Shown here piece after piece: positions 33,528-43,637 of a stretch of DNA of 64,000 nucleotides. This DNA comes from Sphingomonas glacialis. GTDB lineage: Bacteria; Pseudomonadota; Alphaproteobacteria; Sphingomonadales; Sphingomonadaceae. The position numbers and the translations under genes were made by a program. The notes below the pieces were generated by a model. That model was not told the origin of the DNA, searched no databases, and saw only the letters and a program-made list of their open reading frames with translations. The DNA lies in the NCBI RefSeq assembly GCF_014653575.1, contig NZ_BNAQ01000002.1, positions 558,001 through 622,000 of the forward strand, given 5' to 3'. Each line of letters begins with the position of its first letter. Positions within the stretch are counted from its first letter, which is position 1.

Positions 33528-33590
33528 GATCGATTTTCTCCGTCGGTCGCGTTGTTGCGCCCACCCCCGCCGCCAAGTAAAGCCCGCGGC

Positions 33591-34253
33591 ATGGCAGACC
33601 CGATCATCATCGCCGTCCCCAAGGGCCGCATCCTCGCCGAAGCGATCCCCTTGCTCGAACGCGCCGGAATCGTCCCCGAAGCCGCGTTCAGCGACGAAAA
33701 CAGCCGCGCGCTGCGCTTCACCACCAACACCCCCGGAATCGACCTCATCCGCGTCCGCGCGTTCGACGTCGCGACCTTCGTCGCGCACGGTGCGGCGCAG
33801 CTCGGCATCGTCGGGTCCGACGTGCTCGCCGAGTTCGACTATTCCGAACTCTACGCGCCGGTCGATCTCGGCATCGGCCATTGCCGCCTGTCGGTCGCGG
33901 AGCCCGCCGACATGGCCGCGAACGACGATCCGCGCGGCTGGAGCCATGTCCGCGTCGCGACCAAATACCCCCACGTCACCGAAGCGCATTTCGCGCGCCG
34001 CGGCGTGTCGGCCGAGTGCGTCAAGCTCAACGGCGCGATGGAGCTGGCGCCGCTGCTCGGCCTCGCGCCGCGGATCGTCGATCTGGTGTCGTCGGGCCGC
34101 ACGCTGAAAGAGAACGGCCTGGTCGAGGTCGAGGTGATTTGCGAGGTCACCTCGCGGCTGATCGTCAACCGCGCGGCGTTCAAGACGCGCGGCGAAGTCG
34201 TACCGCTGGTCGAGGCGTTCCGGCAGGCTGTTGCACAGGAGATGGCGGCATGA
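33591..34253 (+). CDS. hisG: ATP phosphoribosyltransferase, short form
   Basis: Catalyses the first step of histidine biosynthesis, joining ATP and PRPP. At 220 residues it is the short form, lacking the C-terminal regulatory domain; short HisG needs the HisZ subunit, which is not in this window. Motifs include [20 protein letters not shown] at the N-terminus, [12 protein letters not shown] (near residue 65), [14 protein letters not shown] (near 123) and the PRPP loop [14 protein letters not shown] (near 164). Its stop overlaps a 17-codon minicistron which in turn overlaps hisD. Confidence 0.95.
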   Translation: MADPIIIAVPKGRILAEAIPLLERAGIVPEAAFSDENSRALRFTTNTPGIDLIRVRAFDVATFVAHGAAQLGIVGSDVLAEFDYSELYAPVDLGIGHCRLSVAEPADMAANDDPRGWSHVRVATKYPHVTEAHFARRGVSAECVKLNGAMELAPLLGLAPRIVDLVSSGRTLKENGLVEVEVICEVTSRLIVNRAAFKTRGEVVPLVEAFRQAVAQEMAA

Positions 34254-34303
34254 GCGCCTTTACGACTCGCCTCGCTGAAAGGGAGGAGGGGAGCATCTTA
34301 TGA
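34250..34303 (+). CDS. 17-codon minicistron between hisG and hisD
   Basis: ATG 34250 overlaps the hisG stop as ATGA. The frame reads [17 protein letters not shown] and ends in a TGA (34301-34303) that overlaps the hisD ATG. A chain of 4-base overlaps would let ribosomes pass from hisG to hisD. The strong GGAGG hisD ribosome binding site lies inside it. It may be a coupling device only; a stable peptide is not claimed. Confidence 0.35.
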   Translation: MSAFTTRLAEREEGSIL

Positions 34304-35586
34304 TCAAGCTCACCACCACATCGCCCACCTTCGCCGCCGACTTCACCACGCTGGTCAACGCCCGCCGCGAAGCCGATGCCGACGTCGCGCGCGACGTCCG
34401 CGCGATCATCGCGCGCGTGCGCGACGAAGGCGATTCCGCGGTCCACGCCTATACGCAGAGCTTCGACCGCCACGATCTCGACGCCACCGGCTGGCAGATC
34501 GACCCCAGCGAATGGCGCGCCGCCTATGACGGCCTCGCCCCCGACCTCCGCACCGCGCTCGAGCTCGCGGCAGAGCGCATCGCCACCTATCACGAGAAGC
34601 AGAAGCCGCAGGGCACCGACAGCACCGACGCCAACGGCATCCGCACCGGCGCGCGCTGGAACGCGATCGAACATGCCGGGATCTACATCCCCGGCGGCCG
34701 CGCGGCCTATCCGAGCTCGGTGCTGATGAACGCGATCCCCGCCAAGGTCGCCGGTGTCGATCGCATCGTCATGGTAACCCCGACCCCCGACGGCGAGGTC
34801 AACCCGCTGGTGCTCGCCGCCGCGCACATCGTCGGCGTCGACGAGCTGTGGCGGATCGGTGGCGCGCAGGCGATCGCCGCGCTCGCCTACGGCACCGACC
34901 GGCTCCGCCCGGTCGACGTCATCACCGGCCCGGGCAACGCCTGGGTCGCCGAGGCCAAGCGCCAGCTCTACGGCGTCGTCGGCATCGACATGGTCGCAGG
35001 TCCGTCCGAGATCGTCGTCGTCGCCGACGGCGAGAACCGCGCCGACTGGATCGCCGCCGATCTGCTCAGCCAGTCCGAGCACGACCCGACCAGCCAGTCG
35101 ATCCTGTTCACCGACTCGGCCGAATTCGCCGACGCCGTCGCCGCCGCGGTCGACGCCCAGATCGAGACGCTCGCAACGTCGAAGGTCGCGCGCGCGGCAT
35201 GGGACGCGAACGGCGCGATCATCGTCGTGCGCACGCTGGAAGAGGCGCTCCCACTGGTCGACCGCCTCGCCGCCGAGCATCTCGAACTGGCATGCGACGA
35301 TCCGCAGGCGCTGTTCGACAAGCTGCGCCACGCCGGCTCGGTGTTCATGGGCCGCCACACGCCCGAGGCGATCGGCGATTATGTCGCCGGACCGAACCAC
35401 GTGCTGCCGACCGGGCGGCGCGCGCGCTTTGCCAGCGGGCTGTCGGTGCTCGATTTCATGAAGCGCACCAGCTTCCTGCAGCTAGGACCCGAAGGCCTCG
35501 CCGCCATCGGCCCGGCCGCAGTAGCGCTGGCGCAAGCCGAAGGCCTCCCCGCCCACGCAAGATCGGTCGCGCTCCGGCTCCGCTAA
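34300..35586 (+). CDS. hisD: Histidinol dehydrogenase
   Basis: Zn-dependent enzyme of 428 residues that oxidises L-histidinol to L-histidine in two NAD-linked steps, the last of the pathway. Diagnostic segments are YIPGGRAAYPSSVLMNAIPA (near residue 128), IGGAQAIAALAYGT (near 187), VDVITGPGNAWVAEAKRQ and MVAGPSEIVVVAD (near 232), the Zn-ligand region LLSQSEHDPTSQS (near 255) and AGPNHVLPTGRRARF (near 365). GGGAGGAGGGGAG upstream of ATG 34300 is a strong ribosome binding site. A palindromic repeat follows directly. Confidence 0.96.
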   Translation: MIKLTTTSPTFAADFTTLVNARREADADVARDVRAIIARVRDEGDSAVHAYTQSFDRHDLDATGWQIDPSEWRAAYDGLAPDLRTALELAAERIATYHEKQKPQGTDSTDANGIRTGARWNAIEHAGIYIPGGRAAYPSSVLMNAIPAKVAGVDRIVMVTPTPDGEVNPLVLAAAHIVGVDELWRIGGAQAIAALAYGTDRLRPVDVITGPGNAWVAEAKRQLYGVVGIDMVAGPSEIVVVADGENRADWIAADLLSQSEHDPTSQSILFTDSAEFADAVAAAVDAQIETLATSKVARAAWDANGAIIVVRTLEEALPLVDRLAAEHLELACDDPQALFDKLRHAGSVFMGRHTPEAIGDYVAGPNHVLPTGRRARFASGLSVLDFMKRTSFLQLGPEGLAAIGPAAVALAQAEGLPAHARSVALRLR

Positions 35587-35587
35587 C

Positions 35588-35741
35588 CTCCTCCCCTCCC
35601 TGAAAGGGAGGGGCTGGGGGTGGGTCGGCCTCCCGGGCGCGCGGCGCTCTGACGCAAGCGGTGTCGCCGCCGCATCTATGGCGCGCGTCACGCCCGATTA
35701 CGGGCCGACCCACCCCCGCCCCTTCCTTCCCGGGAGGGGAG
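35588..35741. repeat. Palindromic intergenic repeat between hisD and nusB
   Basis: The left arm (CTCCCCTCCCTGAAAGGGAG, then CTGGGGGTGGGTCGG) pairs with the right arm (CCGACCCACCCCCGCC, then TTCCCGGGAGGGGA). It has the same core as the repeat at 31277-31386 but a different and longer centre. Positions 35742-35860 up to nusB hold nothing else that I recognise. Confidence 0.75.
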
Positions 35742-35860
35742 GCTTGCGGGGCAACCCTGCGCGCGCACTGATCCGCCAGCGCCTCCCTTCCCCGAGGAGG
35801 TAACAGGCCCCCACACACCAATCTTCCCGTTCCCCGCTTTTTCCCCTATGGCGCCCGCCC

Positions 35861-36331
35861 ATGTCCTCCCACGCCACTCCCCGCACGGCCGCCCGCTCCA
35901 AAGCGCGCGCCGCCGCCCGTCTCGCCGCCGTCCAGGCGCTGTACCAGCACGACATGGAAGCGACCCCTGTCGCGCAGCTGCTCAACGAGTTCCACAACCA
36001 CCGCCTCGGCGCGACGATCGAGGACGCCGAATATGCCGAGCCCGAGGTCGATTTCTTCGACGATGTCGTAAAGGGCACCGAGGCCCGCCTCGCCGAGATC
36101 GACACGACGATCGCCGCCAAGCTCGCCAAGGGCTGGAACCTCGCGCGGCTCGACAAGGCGATGCGCGCGATCCTGCGCGCGGGCACCTACGAGCTGCTCG
36201 CGCGCGCCGACGTGCCGGTCGGCACCGTCATCACCGAATATGTCGACGTCGCGCACGCCTTCTTCGACAAGCGCGAGGCGGGCTTCGTCAACGGCCTGCT
36301 CGACGGTATCGCCAAGGACGTCCGCGCCTGA
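35861..36331 (+). CDS. nusB: Transcription antitermination protein NusB
   Basis: A 156-residue all-helical RNA-binding protein that joins NusE (S10), NusA and NusG at boxA to prevent premature termination in rRNA operons. Segments ARLAAVQALYQHDMEA, VDFFDDVVKGTEARL, KGWNLARLDKAMRAILRAGT and VITEYVDVAHAFFDKREAGF, then VNGLLDGIAKDVRA, are characteristic. The Ala/Arg-rich N-terminus is usual in alphaproteobacteria. The DUF4169 gene follows after 2 bases. Confidence 0.96.
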   Translation: MSSHATPRTAARSKARAAARLAAVQALYQHDMEATPVAQLLNEFHNHRLGATIEDAEYAEPEVDFFDDVVKGTEARLAEIDTTIAAKLAKGWNLARLDKAMRAILRAGTYELLARADVPVGTVITEYVDVAHAFFDKREAGFVNGLLDGIAKDVRA

Positions 36332-36333
36332 CC

Positions 36334-36510
36334 ATGGGCGAGGTCGTCAACCTCCGCCGCGCGCGGAAAGCCCGCGCCCGCGACACCGCCGAGACGACCG
36401 CCGCCACCAACCGCGCCGCGTTCGGCCGCAGCAAGGCCGAACGCGCCGCGACAGCGCACGACGCGGCACGCGCCGGACGCGCGCTCGACGGAGCCAAACG
36501 CGAAGAATGA
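36334..36510 (+). CDS. DUF4169 family small basic protein
   Basis: A 58-residue very basic protein, MGEVVNLRRARKARAR at the N-terminus, then TNRAAFGRSKAERAA and ALDGAKREE. The VVNLRxARKxxAR start and the FGRxKAER core define DUF4169, a small alphaproteobacterial family of unknown role that may bind nucleic acid. It begins 2 bases after nusB and is presumably cotranscribed. Positions 36511-36668 after it contain no recognisable gene. Confidence 0.85.
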   Translation: MGEVVNLRRARKARARDTAETTAATNRAAFGRSKAERAATAHDAARAGRALDGAKREE

Positions 36511-36668
36511 CCCTGCGGTCGCGACCGCCGGGCGATCCCCATGCTTCCGCGCGCCTCGCCGCCAGGCGGGAGGAGGATGCGCGCTCGAGCACAGAGTTTG
36601 GGAAAGCAAAACACCCGTAACTGTATTGCCGCAGCAAGACACCTCGCTTATGGTTCGAGGAAAAGGCG

Positions 36669-38036
36669 ATGGCGGTGACACTGACGGGTAAGCTCATCCG
36701 ATATGCCGCGTGTGCGACGCTCGTCGCAGCGGGCATGTCTCCCGCCTTGGCCGGCCCATGGGTGCCGATGGCAACAGCGGGTAAGGCTGCCGACGGTGTT
36801 TGGCGATCCCGCGGCTACGGGCATATCCTCGTGGTGCACGGCGGCGCGCGCACGCTGTATCACGTCGCCGGCGCGTTCTGTTATCGTGATCCGACCGGCG
36901 AAACCGACGACGATACGTATCGGCTCGTGTCGATCGTAAGCCCGACGCACATCGTATTCGCCGCCTCGGCCGACCAGACGCGCTATGGCTTCGATCGTAT
37001 CGCCGCGCTTCCGCGGCGCTGCACCGTGCAACGAGGTTGGACGGCGCACGAGCTTGGCGAGGTGATCGCAGCCACCTTTGCCGATCTGTATCCCGGCTTC
37101 GGCCGACGCGGACGAACGTTGGGCACGCTCACCGCTGCCCTTGCCACTCCGGATACCCGACCTCCCGACCTCGTCTTTTTCCAGCGTACGACCCAGGCGC
37201 TCGCGCGGCTCGACGATGCGCATGTGGGCTTGCAGGCCACGATCGCCGGTGTCGATCACGCTTTCGAAGGCGGTGAAGCGCCAACCATATCGAGCGCACG
37301 AGCCAACCCGGCAATGGGGGCCGATCCCGCCGAGAGGGAGCGAGCCTGGTCCAAATCCTATCGCGAGGGGATTACCGGTCTGCTCGACGGCGGCGGGCAT
37401 CACGTCGCGAACCGCCGCATCCTGTGGGGCACCATAGGTCGGATCGGCTACCTCAACATCGTGGCGATGGGCGCGTTCGACAAGGATGCTCCACCCGACG
37501 ACATGCACGCACTGGACGCGGCGCTCGATGATGCTCTCACCGCCTTCCAAGGGCTTCCGGGGGTGATCGTGGACGTGACCAACAACCGGGGTGGGTATGA
37601 TGCGATCGGCCTCCACATCGCCGGTCGGTTCGCGCGCGAACGCCGGTTAGCCTTCTCGAAACGAGCGGTCGGCGCGAAGGGCGCCTATCAGCGGTTCGAA
37701 GTCGTGCCGAGCGATCGCGTCCGGTATCTCGGCACGGTCGCGCTGCTGACCAGCGACGTGACGGTCAGTGCGGGCGAAACCTTCACCCTGGCGATGCGGG
37801 CGCTGCCAAACGTGAGGCAGATCGGCGGAAGAACGCGCGGCGCGCTGTCCGATCAGCTCGCCAAGCCCTTGCCGAATGGCTGGACGTTGATGCTGCCGGC
37901 CGAGGACTATCGCGATCCCGCTGGCCGATCGCAGGAAGGGGTCGGCATCGATCCCGCGCGATCCTTGCCGCCCTTCGATCCCGATCACCAGACGATGATC
38001 CGGCGGGTCGTGCAGAGCCTGTCGCCTCCGCGCTGA
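36669..38036 (+). CDS. Secreted S41 family peptidase
   Basis: A 455-residue exported protein related to tail-specific or interphotoreceptor-type proteases. A signal peptide covers residues 1-28 (LIRYAACATLVAAGMSPALA). The S41 domain (about 255-450) includes GYLNIVAMGAF, GVIVDVTNNRGGYDAIGLHI (the usual VDxRxNxGG motif) and VALLTSDVTVSAGETFTLAM with the probable catalytic Ser in SAGE near residue 370. The usual PDZ domain is not obvious. Substrate unknown. The gene lies in a block that separates nusB from thiL. AGGA precedes ATG 36669. Confidence 0.78.
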   Translation: MAVTLTGKLIRYAACATLVAAGMSPALAGPWVPMATAGKAADGVWRSRGYGHILVVHGGARTLYHVAGAFCYRDPTGETDDDTYRLVSIVSPTHIVFAASADQTRYGFDRIAALPRRCTVQRGWTAHELGEVIAATFADLYPGFGRRGRTLGTLTAALATPDTRPPDLVFFQRTTQALARLDDAHVGLQATIAGVDHAFEGGEAPTISSARANPAMGADPAERERAWSKSYREGITGLLDGGGHHVANRRILWGTIGRIGYLNIVAMGAFDKDAPPDDMHALDAALDDALTAFQGLPGVIVDVTNNRGGYDAIGLHIAGRFARERRLAFSKRAVGAKGAYQRFEVVPSDRVRYLGTVALLTSDVTVSAGETFTLAMRALPNVRQIGGRTRGALSDQLAKPLPNGWTLMLPAEDYRDPAGRSQEGVGIDPARSLPPFDPDHQTMIRRVVQSLSPPR

Positions 38037-38538
38037 GCGGCATGATCCTGCTTTCCCGTTTCGGCATCCTTCCTGGAAAAGGCAGCAACGCCGCGCAGCG
38101 TCGGCGATCGCCATCCGCCTTCCCCAAAGCGGCCGGGCGGTCTCCACCCCGTATCGCCGTTTCGCCGTGTCGCCCTCGAGACCGCGCGAGCATCGCCTGA
38201 AAGCCGACCGGCAGCGATCAGGCGGCAAAGCGGTCGGTCTCAAATCGCCCACCGCCGGACGTTCAGGCTGGCGATCCGGGCTCCCGATAACGGCCATTCG
38301 TTCAGCTCGATCTTTCCCGTCTCCCCGTCTCCAACGGCACATTTCGGGGAAGTGCAATCGGGAACAGATTTCGGGAAAGGGGGGTGCTCCGCACGGCTCT
38401 CTGTGCGATCGCCCGGGCTAGTGTCGCGCTTGCGGGTTCGTTTTCGGGAAAGCCTGCGAGCCATGCTAGAACCGCAAGATCGGTCGAGCGCTTCATATCC
38501 GGTCGCGCCTAGCTAGCGACGCCACGGAGGACAGGACG
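38037..38538. other. 502-base stretch without a gene, with a dispersed repeat and TTTCGGGAA motifs
   Basis: The first 100 bases contain a repeat described at 38052-38132. The rest holds several TTTCGGGAA or GGGAAAG motifs (near 38343, 38369 and 38442), which also occur around 39495. No frame here resembles a protein I know, and no promoter is convincing. It probably includes the control region of the AraC-type gene at 38539. Confidence 0.5.
38052..38132. repeat. Dispersed intergenic repeat, copy 1
   Basis: TTTCCCG, a variable centre, GGAAAAGGCAG, another variable part, then TCCGCCTTCCCCAAAGCGG. It aligns over about 82 bases with 39475-39556. The two copies lie on either side of the AraC-type gene, in the same orientation. 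Confidence 0.6.
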
Positions 38539-39420
38539 ATGAAGGCGGCGCTTCCCATTTACCATGCCCGGATGCAGCGGGTACTAGATCACATCGACCG
38601 GCATTTGGACGATGATCTAGATCTCGATGCGATGAGCGGCGTCGCGGCCTTTTCGAAATTCCACTTCCACCGGCAGTTCGTGGCGACCTTCGGGCTATCC
38701 GTGCATCGCTACGTCCAGCTCGCCCGCATGAAGCGTGCATCTTATCGGCTGGCCTACAGGGACGCGCAGAGTATCACTGAAATAGCAATGGACGCTGGAT
38801 ACGACGCCCCGGATGCCTTTGCCCGCGCCTTCCGGCAACGGGTCGGGCAATCGCCCTCGTCGTTTCGGAAGGCTCCCGATTGGGAACCGTGGCTTGCGGC
38901 CTTCGGGCCTCTCAACAACGCGAGGAGCAAGCTCATGCAGACCACCTACACACCCCACGATGTGACAATCCGCGACGTAGCGCCGACCCCGGTGGCGATC
39001 ATGAAGCATCGCGGCGATCCGGCGACGATCGGCGCTACCATCCAGCGGTTTATCGCTTGGCGGAAGGCAACCGGCCTGTCGCCGACGGTCAGCCCGACAT
39101 TCAACGTATTCCACTCCGATCCGCGCACGACCCCCCCGGCCCAGTATCGCATGGACCTATGCGTCGGCACCGATCGACCCGTCGAGGCAAACGGCGAGCG
39201 GATCGAGGCCGGCACCATCCCCGGCGGACGCTGCGCGGTGCTGCGCGTCGTCGGAAATACAGATAATCTGGAGCCGGCCGCGCTGTACCTTTACCGCGAT
39301 TGGCTACCCGCCAGCGGCGAGGAGGCACGGGATTTTCCACTCTACTGCCAGCGCGTCGCCTTCTTTCCGGAGGTGCCTGAGCATAAGGCGGTCGCGGAAT
39401 TGTTCCTGCCACTGAAATAG
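38539..39420 (+). CDS. AraC-family regulator with C-terminal GyrI-like domain
   Basis: A 293-residue regulator. The N-terminal AraC DNA-binding domain (about residues 8-112) has both helix-turn-helix units: DDDLDLDAMSGVAAFSKFHF then HRQFVATFGLSVHRYVQLAR, and SITEIAMDAGYDAPDAFARA with FRQRVGQSPSSFRK. The C-terminal domain (about 140-293) is GyrI/SoxS-like (VTIRDVAPTPVAIMKHRGDP, YRMDLCVGTDRPVEANGE, IPGGRCAVLRVVG), a fold that binds small amphipathic compounds. It resembles Rob-like multidrug-sensing regulators. No target gene is adjacent. GGAGGACAGG lies before the ATG. Confidence 0.88.
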   Translation: MKAALPIYHARMQRVLDHIDRHLDDDLDLDAMSGVAAFSKFHFHRQFVATFGLSVHRYVQLARMKRASYRLAYRDAQSITEIAMDAGYDAPDAFARAFRQRVGQSPSSFRKAPDWEPWLAAFGPLNNARSKLMQTTYTPHDVTIRDVAPTPVAIMKHRGDPATIGATIQRFIAWRKATGLSPTVSPTFNVFHSDPRTTPPAQYRMDLCVGTDRPVEANGERIEAGTIPGGRCAVLRVVGNTDNLEPAALYLYRDWLPASGEEARDFPLYCQRVAFFPEVPEHKAVAELFLPLK

Positions 39421-39474
39421 CTTGGTAGAGGGCGGCGTTGTTCGCTTGCGCTCTCGCAGCAAACAAGCCGCCCC

Positions 39475-39556
39475 TTTCCCGAAATTCGATTCTTTTCGGG
39501 AAAGGCAGATAGCGTCGGGCACGTCCGCCAACGCTATCCGCCTTCCCAATAGCGGA
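39475..39556. repeat. Dispersed intergenic repeat, copy 2
   Basis: TTTCCCG, a centre ending TTTTCGGGAAAGGCAG, then ATAGCGTCGGGC and TCCGCCTTCCCAATAGCGG. It aligns with 38052-38132. An inner inverted repeat (ATAGCG with CGCTAT) can form a hairpin. It occupies the gap before thiL. Confidence 0.6.
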
Positions 39557-39613
39557 CGGTCCGCATTCCACCAAAAGCAGACATCCGCGCCCACCCCGGC
39601 TAGACCGGCGCGC

Positions 39614-40564
39614 ATGACCGAAGCCGATTTCCTCGCCGCGGTGCGCGCGCTGCCGCTTCATCCCGGCGCGCTGGGCTTGCGCGACGATGCCGCGCGGCTC
39701 GGGCGGCTCGTGCTGACGAGCGATACGCTGGTCGAAGGCGTGCACTACCTCGCCGGCGATCCGCCGGGCGATGTCGCGTGGAAGCTGGTCGCGACCAACC
39801 TGTCGGATCTCGCCGCCAAGGGCGCAGTGCCCGTCGGGGTGATGCTCAACTACCCGCTGCGACGCGCTGCCGTCCCCCCTCCAGGCGACGCGACAGCGGG
39901 CGAAGCCTCGCCGAGCGAAGGCTGGGACAGCGCCTTCCTCGCCGGCCTCGCCGACGCGCTCACCACCTTCGCCGCGCCGATCCTTGGCGGCGACACCGTC
40001 TCGCTCCCCGCCCACGCCCCGCGCGTCATCACGCTCACCGCGCTCGGCGACGCCGCACACGCCCCCCCCCGCAGCGGCGCGCAGGCCGGGGATGCGCTTT
40101 GGGTCACCGGCACGATCGGCGATGCCGGCGCAGGGCTCGCCATCGCGCACGGCCAGCCAGGCCCCGCCGAGCTGCTTGCCGCCTATCGCCGCCCGCAGCC
40201 GCAGCTTGCCGCAGGTCAAGCGCTCGCCCCGCAGGTCCATGCGATGATGGACGTGTCCGACGGCCTGTTGATCGACGCGCAGCGCATGGCGGCGGCAAGC
40301 GGGCTCGCCGTCACGATCGACCTCGCGGCGATCCCGCTGTCCGACGCGTACCGCGCGCAGGCCGGCGACACCCGCGCCGCGCGGTGCGCCGCGGCGACCG
40401 CGGGGGACGACTATCAATTGCTTTTCGCGCTCGCGCCGCACCGCGCGCCCGCCGCCCCCGCGACGCGGATCGGCGTCTTCGCATCGGGCGCGGGCCTGAC
40501 GCTACACGACGCCGGGGCGCCGCTGTCGCTCCCCGGCGCGCTCGGCTATCAGCACGCGGGCTAA
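39614..40564 (+). CDS. thiL: Thiamine-monophosphate kinase
   Basis: Phosphorylates thiamine monophosphate to thiamine diphosphate with ATP. The 316-residue protein has the ThiL/PurM fold: [20 protein letters not shown] (near residue 20), [34 protein letters not shown] (near 61), [10 protein letters not shown] (near 121), [16 protein letters not shown] (near 213) and [14 protein letters not shown] (near 262). All ATP and Mg binding Asp-rich motifs are present. The usual nusB-thiL-hppA order is kept except for the inserted block upstream. No TPP riboswitch is visible in front of it. Confidence 0.94.
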   Translation: MTEADFLAAVRALPLHPGALGLRDDAARLGRLVLTSDTLVEGVHYLAGDPPGDVAWKLVATNLSDLAAKGAVPVGVMLNYPLRRAAVPPPGDATAGEASPSEGWDSAFLAGLADALTTFAAPILGGDTVSLPAHAPRVITLTALGDAAHAPPRSGAQAGDALWVTGTIGDAGAGLAIAHGQPGPAELLAAYRRPQPQLAAGQALAPQVHAMMDVSDGLLIDAQRMAAASGLAVTIDLAAIPLSDAYRAQAGDTRAARCAAATAGDDYQLLFALAPHRAPAAPATRIGVFASGAGLTLHDAGAPLSLPGALGYQHAG

Positions 40565-40676
40565 CCCGCCCGAACCACGCCGCTTGCCAAGCCCCGCCGC
40601 CGCGTTACTCTGCCGGGCAAGCGTGGGGGCCGCCGTCGCGTACCGTCCCACCGATAATCCATGGGAAAGGACACGC

Positions 40677-42828
<2,152 letters not shown>

Positions 42829-42833
<5 letters not shown>

Positions 42834-42911
42834 AGCGAAAGCTTCAGCACGCGCGACCGGCCGGCGGGGGCGCCCGACGCCCCCGACCGACGGCGTGGCT
42901 TTGCCACGCCG
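42829..42911 (+). terminator. Series of hairpins at the end of hppA
   Basis: Three hairpins in a row: GCTGAAGC-GAAA-GCTTCAGC (42829-42848), which includes the hppA stop; GGGGGCG-CCCGA-CGCCCCC; and CGGCGTGGC-TTT-GCCACGCCG (42891-42911). None has a T-run, so Rho or structure-based termination is implied. Confidence 0.55.
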
Positions 42912-42927
42912 CCCCTACTTACCCCCT

Positions 42928-43023
42928 CGTCACCCCGGCCTTGTGCCGGGGCCCACCGTGCCGCGCGCGCAACGCGCGTTGCGCGCGTATCCCGGTGGAC
43001 CCCGGCACAAGGCCGGGGTGACG
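42928..43023. repeat. Long GC-rich palindrome, second full copy
   Basis: CGTCACCCCGGCCTTGTGCC at the left is the exact inverse of the right end, and the inner arms also pair partly. It has the same outer sequence and length (96 bases) as the unit between kdpC and kdpD (13435-13530). Confidence 0.8.
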
Positions 43024-43081
43024 GTTGGGGGGAATCCCCCCCAAATTTCCCCCCAACCCCAAAACCCGCTACCCAGCAAAA

Positions 43082-43546
43082 ATGCCCCACCGCCCCCTCT
43101 CCCCCGGCGAGCTCGACCACGCGCAAGCGCTATTCGGCGACGCGATCGCGTACGACGGCATCAAGGTCCACGCCCGCCGCTACCTCCCCTTCCAGCCACG
43201 CAGCGTCGCGATGGCCCCCAACGGCCACATCTATTTCCCGAAGCCCAGCTACAAGCCGGACTTCTCGACGACCGTCCCCGATCTCGCCTGGATCCTCCAC
43301 GAACTCACCCATGTCTGGCAGCACCAGCACGGCATGTGGGTCCGCCTGCGCGGCACGCTCGCCGCCGGGCGCTACCATTACGGCGACCTCGCCGACACCA
43401 ACCGCCCCTTCACCCGCTTCAACATCGAGCAGCAGGCGGCGATCGTCGGCGATTACGTGCTGACCACCAACGGCTACCACGCCCAACACGGCCGCGGCGC
43501 GCGCGCCGATTACGAACGCGTGCTGCCGTTCGTGGGCGGAGCGTAA
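43082..43546 (+). CDS. vgr-related protein with an HExxH motif
   Basis: A 154-residue protein like those annotated as vgr-related in sphingomonads. It contains MAPNGHIYFPKPSY (near residue 44), WILHELTHVWQHQHG with the HELTH metal-binding motif (near residue 70), and FNIEQQAAIVGDYVL (near 117), where the Glu may be the third zinc ligand. The layout is that of a small metallopeptidase-like domain related to those fused to Rhs and eCIS-type cargo. No other secretion gene is nearby. There is no signal peptide. Function unknown. The start was chosen at ATG 43082; the open frame upstream runs through the palindrome. Confidence 0.75.
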   Translation: MPHRPLSPGELDHAQALFGDAIAYDGIKVHARRYLPFQPRSVAMAPNGHIYFPKPSYKPDFSTTVPDLAWILHELTHVWQHQHGMWVRLRGTLAAGRYHYGDLADTNRPFTRFNIEQQAAIVGDYVLTTNGYHAQHGRGARADYERVLPFVGGA

Positions 43547-43637
43547 GGCGCTGTAATACCGCCGCCCTGCCGCCTTGCCTCGGCCCCACGGGCGGCTAGG
43601 ATGGCACCGGCGACGCGCTCGCCGGTCGGGGGACAAC

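Noticed and set aside
36507..36620. Short frame overlapping the DUF4169 stop (MTLRSRPPGDPHASARLAAR...)
   Set aside because: The position is attractive, but the sequence resembles no known partner of DUF4169 and codon use is not convincing.
39421..39613. TPP riboswitch before thiL
   Set aside because: The conserved THI-box elements are absent; the space is occupied by the dispersed repeat.
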